Source of the DNA: Paraphysomonas bandaiensis
Lineage: Eukaryota > Chrysophyceae
DNA: 59,548 bases
Assembly (NCBI GenBank): GCA_965644295.1
Contig: CBFFRP010000174.1
Span: forward strand, 1 to 59,548
Direction of reading: 5' to 3'
The position numbers and the translations under genes were made by a program. This document shows, in pieces, positions 43,437 to 52,281 of this stretch. How positions within the stretch are numbered: position 1 is the stretch's first letter; every line of letters starts with the position of its first letter. A model generated the notes under the pieces. The model had not been told where the DNA came from. It ran no database searches and saw only the letters and a list, made by a program, of their open reading frames with translations.

Positions 43437-44906
43437 ATGTCTGATTCGGAGGGTCCTGTTGGTTCATCTGAGTTAGATGAAGTTAAGGAAATGTTACGGG
43501 GAATTGCTCTCAATATGGAGAACGTCACTAAGTTGTGTGTAGCAACTGCCAGTAGGGTAGATAATCTGGAGTCCAGAATGTCTATTAATGAAGAAGTTTT
43601 AGTTAATGAGCTGGAGGAAGCTCAGAAGGAAGTAGATGAGGCCATCCGTGACCAGCGTGAAGAGCAGCAGGGACATACCAGAGAGAGTGGCAGGGCTGCC
43701 GACGACAAAGGCAAGAAGAAAGAGCGAAGGACATCTGTATTCATGAGGGAGGCTGAGTCTTCAGAGGGAATGGAGGTTCCAAAGCATGTCATCATCAATG
43801 TTGAAAAGCCATCCCATAAGCATATTTTTCTGGATTCGATGGAGCTTAGTGATTTTACAAAGTTTATCATCCAATGGTTTGAATATGAACAGATCAATGG
43901 GATTAAGCTTGAGCCAGCCCAGATAGTTAGCAGGCGTGTTCGGAACCTGCTTATGTTCAACAATAGCTTGACGGATAAAATGTTTGTTAAGTTGAGTGCT
44001 CAGAAATTCTGTGAGATGATGGCTAAGGAGACCAAGGTGTTGTCCAAAGTGGAGTTCATTGAGACTTTACGATACGCGCTGAGATATTTTAAGCCACTGG
44101 ATTGGAAATCAGTGCGGCCGAATACACATGAGCTGTTTTTTCAAGAGATTTTGAAGCGAAAGAGTATTTTTATGCGTACGTTTACTATCATGATGGAGGC
44201 CAATAGTACTAAGTGTCCGCCGGTTGGAGGAAAAGAGTTTGGATCGGCTCAAGTATTTTTGGAGTTGATCGACGAGTCTTACAACAAACGAGTTCTGGCT
44301 GAGATTCCAAGGGTGACGGATACTAATTATGGTAATGTTGAAGAGTTTCTGGATACATACGTTTCCAAGGCGAGTGAGCATTATGAGGCGTCCAAGAACA
44401 TCAGATTGGTGCCTTATGAAGGGTCCGATTTCAGTAGGAAGCAAATTCAAAGGAGTTCGAGGAATCGGGACAATGGATACGTTGCAAAGGAGAAACCGAA
44501 ATCTTTAAACAACGTGCAGTTTGCGGACCGAGTTGAGGATGATTTCTACAGTGATTTAGATGACAAGGAGGTTGACCCGATAGTTGTGGTCAAGGATGAC
44601 GGGATGTCAGATGATGATTTCGAGAATGAGGTTGAGGAGATGTTGCTCGGCGAACCAGAGTCTGATAAGGAAGCTATAGAACAGGTGATGAACCTAGAGA
44701 AGACTGTTAATCCAACCCGTGGTTGCGTTGCGTATGCGTTGTATGGGAACTGCTACAAAGGGAAGGAATGTAAGCATGTCCAGGGTCATAATGGAGCAGT
44801 TGCAACGGAAACCCGGAAATGGATGATGAAGAAGCTGTCTCAGATGATGGCAGATGATTCCAAAGGGCCGCGAAAGATTTTGCCGAGGCCTGGTGGAGTG
44901 ACTTGA
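43437..44906 (+). CDS. Retrotransposon Gag with Cys/His zinc motif
   Basis: A frame of 489 residues. The N-terminal 90 residues form a charged, probably coiled-coil region (VDNLESRMSINEEVLVNELE). A capsid-like helical part follows in the middle, then an acidic stretch and near the C-terminus (about 430-450) a C-X8-C-X5-C-X-H cluster (CVAYALYGNCYKGKECKH). That cluster is closer to a CCCH finger than to the usual CX2CX4HX4C knuckle. The frame ends in TGA, and the next ATG of pol lies in the same frame one codon later, so Gag-Pol may be made by reading through this stop. The protein packages the element's RNA in the particle. Confidence 0.88.
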   Translation: MSDSEGPVGSSELDEVKEMLRGIALNMENVTKLCVATASRVDNLESRMSINEEVLVNELEEAQKEVDEAIRDQREEQQGHTRESGRAADDKGKKKERRTSVFMREAESSEGMEVPKHVIINVEKPSHKHIFLDSMELSDFTKFIIQWFEYEQINGIKLEPAQIVSRRVRNLLMFNNSLTDKMFVKLSAQKFCEMMAKETKVLSKVEFIETLRYALRYFKPLDWKSVRPNTHELFFQEILKRKSIFMRTFTIMMEANSTKCPPVGGKEFGSAQVFLELIDESYNKRVLAEIPRVTDTNYGNVEEFLDTYVSKASEHYEASKNIRLVPYEGSDFSRKQIQRSSRNRDNGYVAKEKPKSLNNVQFADRVEDDFYSDLDDKEVDPIVVVKDDGMSDDDFENEVEEMLLGEPESDKEAIEQVMNLEKTVNPTRGCVAYALYGNCYKGKECKHVQGHNGAVATETRKWMMKKLSQMMADDSKGPRKILPRPGGVT

Positions 44907-44909
44907 CAA

Positions 44910-47900
44910 ATGTGCGAGGCTAATGGTTCGCAGGATCACGAAGAAATATTGTACGGTTTGAATGATCCTGAGACTGTTAGTCGAGTTTTCCTCAGAAATT
45001 TGATGAATGTCTGTAATACGCGAGAACGAAAAGACTTGACATTGGCTCATTCTGGGGGAAGCATTGTATGTGATGATAACTATATAATATCTGTGCGTGG
45101 AATATTGTTCGACACTGGAGCCCTAACATCTAACTTCATTTCCAAGGATTTGTTTGAGACGTTTAGAAATCATGTGTGTGAAAACAAAGTCATAAAAAAA
45201 GAAACAGTTATAGGATTTGCCGATAAAACGTCGAGAATGAAGTGTAGTTTTGTAGTGAAATTAAAATTGAGGTTTGAGAGAGAAGACTCCAAGGGAGAGT
45301 TCGTGTTATATGACGGGGATTTCATTGTTGCTGATATGGGTAGCAACGATATTATCATTGGACTTCCGGCTATCGTTAAGGATCTATGGGATTATTTTCT
45401 ATTTATGCTTAAAGGAAGGACTATTGAACGAATTGAATCAGAAGTAAGTTTTATTAAAGGGCGTGAGGACGATGTTACCGAGGATGATTTGTTGTTGAAT
45501 GCGGTTGAAGAATTATTGCAGCCGTGGTGTGACAGTAGTAGGGAGGTAGCACCTGAAGAATTGGATGTTCCGGACCCTTCGCAGTTCGGATTTGCCTCAA
45601 GTTTTCTTGGAAAGACTAGAGAGGAAGCTTTGAGCGAGTTCGAGGATATGTTTGGTGAGCACGTGTCTCCAGAGTTCTCAGCAGCGCGACCGGTGCTGGA
45701 GTTATTGAGGACTAAGGGAGTAGAGGTATTTGTTCCAGAGCGGTGGGAAGGTATAAAAGGAGTGGATCCGTTGAACATTAAGTTCGCTGAGAATTTGCCT
45801 CCTAGGATCAAGCCGAAGGCAAGACCCGTAAATCCTAGATTATATGAGGATGCGGAGAAGGAGTTTAGGAGACTGTGTGGTTACATCTATGTTCCTAGTA
45901 GGTCGCCATGGGCTTCTTGTTTGGTGATCGCGCCAAAAGCCACGAAACCTTTTATTAGGATTTGTGGGGATTACGTGCAAATCAACAAGTACATTCCAAG
46001 TCCACACTATACAGTTCCTAATGTAAGACATGAGTTGGATCGTATTATTGGCTATAAGATATTTATGGACATTGACCTCACGAATGCGTTCCATCAGATC
46101 AGGTTGCATGAGAACACATCTGAAAAATTGTCAGTTCAAACACCGTGGGGCCAATTTCAGCCTTTATTCCTTCCGGAGGGAGTGTCTCCAGGGATTAGTG
46201 TGTTGCAAGAAGCGGTAGTCAAATTGTTTGGAGATCTGGAATGGGCGCTGTGTATATTTGATAATGTTCTGTTATTGGCACATGATTTTGATGATGCGTA
46301 TAAGAAGCTGGAGATTTTCCTGGATAGATGCATTGAACATGGAGTTGTGTTGAAATTTGCAAAGACCTGGTTAGGATTTAGGGAGATCAAGTTTTTTGGC
46401 TATTTGGTAAGGCACAATAGTTTCGAGCTCACGGACGATAGGAAAGAGGCTTTATTGAAGATTCCTTTTCCAGAGAATGGAAATAGATGTAAGAAGATTA
46501 GATCTTTGTTGGGTCTGGGAGTATTCTTTGCTCCATTTGTTCAGAATTACTCAGATTTGGTTAAACATCTTACGGATATGACTAAGAGTAGTTTTAATTG
46601 GGAAGAAACGACATGGCAGCACGATTATAGGCAGGAGTTTGAAAACTATAAGAGTGGTTTGCAACAGTCTTGTGCTTTGTTTTATCCGAATTATGATCTT
46701 GAGTGGACACTTAGGACAGATGCTAGTGACTATGGAGTGGCAGGCATTCTTTTCCAGACTGTTGAGGGAACTGGGTCTAGTCCGATTCAACAGCAAACTA
46801 TTGCTATCTGTTCCAAGAAATTGTCAGAGCAAGCCTTGAAGTGGTGTACTATTGAGAAGGAGGGTTTTGGTATATTCTATTCAGTCAAGAAATTTTCGTT
46901 TTATCTGAGAGGAAAGAAATTTACAATCGAGACGGACCACAACAACCTTGTGTGGATGGAGGCATCAGAAGTTGCGAAGATAATTCGATGGAGAATTTAT
47001 TTGCAGGATTTTGACTTTTTGATTCGTCATATCCCAGGGAAGAACAATGTGGTTGCGGATTGCTTGTCAAGATTGCTGTATTTGTCCGGATTTGTGGACG
47101 AAAGTGACGATTTCGACTCAGATGAAGTGAACTTCGTGACACTGCATAACATCTTTGAAAAAGACGATTTTGAGGACGACGTTCAAGAGATCGCGCCGCC
47201 TACGGAGGTACAGAGGATAGATTATTATCAGGCTATCAAAGAGGTTCACAACGCGCAAGCAGGACACTGGGGTGCGAAAGAGACGTGGAAACGTCTGTGT
47301 AGACAATTTCCGGGACACGGCGTGCCTTTCAAGGTGGTTGCAGACTTCGTGGACGAATGTATCAACTGTCAGAAGAATAGGCGAGAGCTGAAGCAGCGAT
47401 TGATTCCTATCACTAGACATTTAAAACCGCCTCATTCCAGGAGTGCTTTGGGAATTGACGCGGTTGCTATTACACCTGTTTCTAAATCTGGTTACACGCA
47501 TATTGTGGTCATGGTTAATTTGTTTACGAAATTGGTGTACCTATATGCGGTGAAAGGAATGACGGCTATCAATTTGGCTACAGCAGTATGGAAGTGCTGG
47601 TGTACATACGGGCTCACGGATATGATTATATCAGATATGGGTCCGGATCTCAAATCAGAGCTTTTCGCAGAGCTGGTTAAGTTGTCAGGACTTCGTCATG
47701 TATTTAGTATTGCCAACAGGCACGTCAACGGATGTGAGCGTATTATTAAGGAAGTGGTTCGTCACATCCGTGCTATTTGTTTTGACAAGCGAATCGAGGC
47801 TGATGCTGTTTTGGAGGACGAACTGTTACTTGCCACTATCATGTTCATTCTGAATACCCACGAGAGTAGTGAGACGGGGTATTCTGCGTTCGAACTGACG

Positions 47901-48848
47901 TTTGGGTCCCAGGATTCTATCTATAAGAACCTTTTGGCCGCCCAGGGGAGAGACAATGATCCGTCTCATCAGCTGTTGAAAAGGCTGAACGATTACTTAG
48001 CTCTAGTTCGCCAGATATCAGCAGATTACCAGAAGTCTCTAGTTGAGAAACGAGCGGAAGCGGGTTTGGATCCTGCCAAACAAAACCAGTATTGTCCAGG
48101 CGATTTTGTTATGTTCGACGCTGGTGCTAAACCACATCCGAAATTATCCTCGAGGATGAAGGGTCCTTTCGAAGTGGTACGGCAATACAAGAATGATGTT
48201 CAAATTCGTAATATTCTTACCGGGGGAATTCGGGAATACTCTGTCTCTGATCTTGAGCCATTTTTCGGAGATAAGGAATCGGCTATTGAGGCGGCGATGC
48301 GAGACCATGAACAATTTAAGGTGGAGGAGATTCTTTCATATACGGGAGATTCACGAACTAAATCTACGATGGTCTTCAAGGTGAAGTATGCGGACGGCGA
48401 TATCTTGGACATTCCATGGACACCGGATATTCAGTGTGAGGCATATTACGATTTTTGTGAGTCTAGGCCTTACTTGCGACACCTCGCGTACGACTCGTTT
48501 ACTGCGAAGCGTTTTATTTCTTCAATGAGGAAAGAGAATATCACAACAGTGTCGGTTGGAGATACTGTTTATGTTGATCTCAGGTTCTACGGTGACCTGT
48601 GGTACGAGAGTCTTGGTTTACCGGATTATGCCACGGCTGCGTATGTCATGGAATTCACGTACACCCATTGGTATCACAAGAATTCCACACGCAAGATTAG
48701 CGCCCGTTTTAATCTCAACGGTTCCAACTATGCCTTCGACAACTATTTGGTCTACTGTTGGGGGTCCCAGAAGGATTTTGACCCTGCTCGCATGATTTTG
48801 GTTGATGCGTCGCTCGCTGCGGCTTATCCCAAAATTATTCAGGAGTAG
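44910..48848 (+). CDS. Retrotransposon Pol: protease, RT, RNase H, integrase, chromodomain-like
   Basis: A frame of 1312 residues. The aspartic protease has FDTG at about 67-70 and IIIGLPAI near 150. Reverse transcriptase motif A is MDIDLTNAFHQI (Asp389). The box that is usually Y-x-D-D reads I-F-D-N (Asp451-Asn452). RNase H carries TDASDYG, the IEKEGFGI glutamate and TDHNNL. Integrase has a His/Cys zinc region (GHWGAKETW, CINCQ) and a DDE triad, Asp850, Asp909 and Glu943 (33 residues between the last two). An SH3-like barrel (GDFVMFD) and a chromodomain-like segment (FKVEEIL, MVFKVKYADGDILDIPW) follow. A further C-terminal part of about 150 residues has no clear match. It shares frame with gag. 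Confidence 0.93.
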   Translation: MCEANGSQDHEEILYGLNDPETVSRVFLRNLMNVCNTRERKDLTLAHSGGSIVCDDNYIISVRGILFDTGALTSNFISKDLFETFRNHVCENKVIKKETVIGFADKTSRMKCSFVVKLKLRFEREDSKGEFVLYDGDFIVADMGSNDIIIGLPAIVKDLWDYFLFMLKGRTIERIESEVSFIKGREDDVTEDDLLLNAVEELLQPWCDSSREVAPEELDVPDPSQFGFASSFLGKTREEALSEFEDMFGEHVSPEFSAARPVLELLRTKGVEVFVPERWEGIKGVDPLNIKFAENLPPRIKPKARPVNPRLYEDAEKEFRRLCGYIYVPSRSPWASCLVIAPKATKPFIRICGDYVQINKYIPSPHYTVPNVRHELDRIIGYKIFMDIDLTNAFHQIRLHENTSEKLSVQTPWGQFQPLFLPEGVSPGISVLQEAVVKLFGDLEWALCIFDNVLLLAHDFDDAYKKLEIFLDRCIEHGVVLKFAKTWLGFREIKFFGYLVRHNSFELTDDRKEALLKIPFPENGNRCKKIRSLLGLGVFFAPFVQNYSDLVKHLTDMTKSSFNWEETTWQHDYRQEFENYKSGLQQSCALFYPNYDLEWTLRTDASDYGVAGILFQTVEGTGSSPIQQQTIAICSKKLSEQALKWCTIEKEGFGIFYSVKKFSFYLRGKKFTIETDHNNLVWMEASEVAKIIRWRIYLQDFDFLIRHIPGKNNVVADCLSRLLYLSGFVDESDDFDSDEVNFVTLHNIFEKDDFEDDVQEIAPPTEVQRIDYYQAIKEVHNAQAGHWGAKETWKRLCRQFPGHGVPFKVVADFVDECINCQKNRRELKQRLIPITRHLKPPHSRSALGIDAVAITPVSKSGYTHIVVMVNLFTKLVYLYAVKGMTAINLATAVWKCWCTYGLTDMIISDMGPDLKSELFAELVKLSGLRHVFSIANRHVNGCERIIKEVVRHIRAICFDKRIEADAVLEDELLLATIMFILNTHESSETGYSAFELTFGSQDSIYKNLLAAQGRDNDPSHQLLKRLNDYLALVRQISADYQKSLVEKRAEAGLDPAKQNQYCPGDFVMFDAGAKPHPKLSSRMKGPFEVVRQYKNDVQIRNILTGGIREYSVSDLEPFFGDKESAIEAAMRDHEQFKVEEILSYTGDSRTKSTMVFKVKYADGDILDIPWTPDIQCEAYYDFCESRPYLRHLAYDSFTAKRFISSMRKENITTVSVGDTVYVDLRFYGDLWYESLGLPDYATAAYVMEFTYTHWYHKNSTRKISARFNLNGSNYAFDNYLVYCWGSQKDFDPARMILVDASLAAAYPKIIQE

Positions 48849-48859
48849 CTACGGCATCC

Positions 48860-48875
48860 GGGGGGGGAGAAAGGG
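48860..48875 (+). other. Polypurine tract of the retrotransposon
   Basis: Eight G followed by agaaaggg lies between the pol stop and the 3' LTR (TG at 48879), separated from it by taa. This is the usual site for plus-strand priming. Confidence 0.85.
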
Positions 48876-48878
48876 TAA

Positions 48879-50069
48879 TGTAAAGCCGTGGGCTTTTATA
48901 ACACCCTTTAACACGTTTAATGACATCATCATAATAATATTGATAACTATATTAATGCAATAACGATATGATAACATAATATGTAGGGTATATGTAGCTT
49001 GTTTTGTATAAGATTGGTGACAACAAGAGATACAGATTATTATTACGAGGGCAAGACGACAGACAACTAGGATTTACCCTCGAACACACGTTTTCTTTGA
49101 TCTACGCGATTGCTACCCGTCGGTTTACGCCTATATCCATACGGTAGTTGGTGTCATAGCGTTTTGAGTTAGGAAGCATTGATTGGTACCGCATGTGCAA
49201 TATTCGTAGTCCATTCATCATTATGAGAAGCTTTCTGATGGTTTTGAACAGCTCTATGTGCTTGCTCATCGTTCCGGACTATGATATACGATTATTTTCC
49301 CATTGCCATACACCGTTGATTTTCTCCGGAATGGGGAGGAATTCGTAAGGTGCCATTGGACGCAGATGCAGAGGTGTCATGGGCATGTTAGTGATCTGAA
49401 TATGAGTGTATTTGTATGGTCCAGTCTAAAGTACACACTCTTGCAAGGAAATGATATTTAACCGTTCGATTGTAAGCTTTTGAACCCGATTGCATTTTGT
49501 CGGTATTATGCATGAGTTGGCGATTGTGTATTTCACGTTGTCATGAAATGTGCTTGCAATTTTTGTGGAATCGAATATTGTCATTTTTGGGTGTTTGTGG
49601 CTCGAAAATCGGCGATTTTCTGCAATTCTCAAAAAATTGGGGATTTTTGGGTTTTTGGACTCAAAAATCGGAGGTTTTTGGAAAGGACCTATTTAGGCGT
49701 ATTTCAGGGCGTTTTTGACTATAAACGATGTAGGATATGAATCGTATGTAGTGTAGTACATGTATGAGCATATTGTACGGTTGTGGTTGCATTCAATGTC
49801 CTGTGAATGAGGAGGAGTCTTTAGACAAGGGTTCTGTCTTTTGTTTTGCTTGTAACTTAGTTTTTAATAATAATTCTCTATGAAATTAACATAGTTGGTT
49901 GACTGATCTGTCTATTGGGAGCTTTAGATTGCAGGATACAGGGGAGCTTGTGTTTCTGGCTGTTGGTTTCTTAAAGAGTTATTATTATAGCTTTCTGTTT
50001 TGTTGTTTCGATAAACAACCATTTCATATCTTTTCAGTGATCTTAGGTTGCAAGACCTGAGTTGTTCAT
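48879..50069 (+). repeat. 3' LTR
   Basis: Same length (1191 bp) as the 5' LTR at a constant offset of 6702, with one substitution noticed by eye. It is followed directly by the acaat duplication at 50070-50074. Confidence 0.95.
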
Positions 50070-50074
50070 ACAAT
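50070..50074. repeat. Target-site duplication, right copy (acaat)
   Basis: It matches 42172-42176. The base after the LTR end (a) is shared with the first base of the duplication, so the LTR end could be placed one base later. Confidence 0.8.
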
Positions 50075-50444
50075 AAAGGGATCATCCATAGCATTTCCAA
50101 ATCCAAGAAACACTTTACAGAAGAACCGCCATCTGAAATGAACTTCTTGCGGCAGTATGTTTGGTTGTAACCACCAATGTTAACTGTGAAGGAGTACTAA
50201 AAGCAAGAATAACATAAAAGCACCACAAATGTACCTGACACTGCTTGGAGAACAGTGCCAGAGCCTTGATATAATCTCAATGACCTGGGTCAGGAGAAAC
50301 CAAGACTAGGCAGTAGACGTGTGAGAAGACATGACAGGTCTAATCACATCATTGCCATTGCCATTGCCATGCATCCATGAGGAAAGTTTGACGCATTACC
50401 TCGGTCATTGGCCACACAGATACCGAATAATGTGAACTCATACT
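50075..50444. other. Intergenic DNA between the retrotransposon and the inverted repeat
   Basis: 370 bases with no gene recognised. A short ccattg triplication (attgccattgccattgccat) is seen near 50350. Confidence 0.5.
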
Positions 50445-51490
50445 CAGCATCAATCACTCAAAGCAAACGCAGGGAGCAAGCAGAATGTTGATATACCTGA
50501 CATCTGCTGACTTCAGGTGTTTTGAGTTCTTAAGGTGAACATCCCGGATGCTTAACTTCAGCAGGCAGCCCAATACCCCGGTTACCCTTCTGGTGGGCCC
50601 TGTCCCGGATGCCCTTGAGGTGGGCCCATTCCCGGATGCCTGTTTATTCGTCAGGGCCCAAAGACGTCTATACACAAGTGACACTTATTAGTGTCCCTTG
50701 TACCACACAAGCATTTGGCTATGAGTGGGCAGAACAATATATCTGCTGACTATATAATATGCGGCTCACGTTAGTTTCCCGGAGAAATATCTCCGGTACT
50801 TATCCCCCAGAACACCACGAAAAGGTGCGAGTCCGACTTTGTTGAGGGTGTCACTTGTGTAGACGTCTTTGGGCCCTGACGAATAAACAGGCATCCGGAA
50901 ATGGGCCCACCTCAAGGACATCCGGGACAGGGCCCACCTGAAGGGTAACCGGGGTATTGGGCTGCCTGCTGAAGTCAAGCATCCGGGATGTTCATCTTAA
51001 GAACTCAGAAAAAGTGTGTATTGATTAGTTACAGGTAGTGGTCTCTAACTAGTTTGTCTATCATTCATCTAGCTACTAAGTTGGTGCAGGTTTTTAACGC
51101 CTATTGCCAATAATAAGACTTTCAATATATATTTCTCCGGGAAACTATAACGTGATCCGCATAATATTATATTTTAGATAGTCAGCTTATTACGTTCTGA
51201 CCAGTCATTGTCACACCAGGTTTCGTCATACTCATTGCCATAATATGATTTTCTAGCATTCGGTTGTTTACCTTAAGGCCTCAAATATCAAGTCAGCAGA
51301 TGTCAGGTAATAATATCAATACTCTGCTTGCTCACTGCATTTGTTTTTGAGTAATATAGAGCAAAAGTGGTTGCACCTTGGTGCTTGCGGTGACGCACAA
51401 ACCGCTTTCGTAGCGCCAAATAGTAGGGTATCAGAGTTAAGCGCTGACTCTTAAACGCCTATAGCTAATAAGACATTCACTACTACTACT
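50445..51490. repeat. Family A copy arranged as a large inverted repeat
   Basis: The left arm (about 50524-50690) and the right arm (about 50855-51005) are near-perfect reverse complements, including gcctgtttattcgtcagggc and the cagcaggcagcccaatac block. The loop holds the right part of family A (gctcacgttagtttcccgg to gactttgttgaggg). A further outer segment at 51280-51485 is the reverse complement of the family A left end (ggtgcaaccacttttgctc, caaatagtagggtatcagag, taggcgtttaagag). Between 51010 and 51280 lie family A scraps and other DNA. The DNA could fold into a long hairpin. Confidence 0.8.
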
Positions 51491-52281
51491 ACAGTTTCAA
51501 CTGCTGTATTCTGATACTAACGGTCATAATTCGAATATCTAAAAATAAATCTCCTACTCACTTATAGGTAAAAACTCAAATCTTTTTCGCCAAATTAAAT
51601 ATAGGAAGTGTAAATTGTTCTGGTGACTATTAGTTATTTATTTTTCTACAATTTTATAATATGATAATATATTATCAATATGATGTGTAATAGACACATA
51701 CATCAAAATGAAAGCATTCTTTCACTAGACAAGTAATACCACGAACATACTGATTATAGATGCGTGTCCTGGAAAGTGGAAAGAGAATGATAATATTATC
51801 ACTTAAAAAATTAAGTTTGCCCATAACTGTTCACAGTTCGTACACTGATACAGGTATTTCAACTGCTCCCATAGACACGATCTTGTACAGTCAATATTCA
51901 ATATATATCAGTTTCAGTACTAGTGATTACCATATTACCATCATCTCAATGGTTCAAGTAATACTGTTAATCATTGCTGTATTCTTCAAGTAACGGTCGT
52001 ATTTCAAATACTTTTAAAACAGCAAAACTCAACAGTTATCTCAAGTAAAGAGTAAAGCCGGAGCAGGATATGGGATACCCCTCTTATCCTTCCGCTAATC
52101 GAATAGTTCACGTGCCATCTAATAAATTTACTATTATCAGATGTATTTCAACAAAAAATAATGATATAGGTTTAAGCAACAAAATAGATATGAAGCTATA
52201 TTAGTTATCTCATCTATTCAGCATGGATCGCACTCATTTTTATTCATTTAGAATCATTATTCATTAATTTGATTCCCAAAA
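51491..52281. other. AT-rich intergenic DNA
   Basis: No gene or repeat recognised. It ends at the stop of the pescadillo gene. Confidence 0.5.

Larger units (their letters stand above)
42177..50069 (+). mobile_element. Complete Ty3/gypsy-type LTR retrotransposon
   Basis: A 7893-bp element bounded by 1191-bp direct LTRs and a 5-bp duplication (acaat). Internal order is gag, then pol with protease, reverse transcriptase, RNase H and integrase, which is the Ty3/gypsy order. The integrase is followed by an SH3-like and chromodomain-like region, as in chromoviruses. Both frames are intact and the two LTRs differ at one position that I noticed (A at 42928, C at 49630), so the copy is young and may be active. 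A second, older copy of the family lies inverted at the right edge. Confidence 0.95.
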
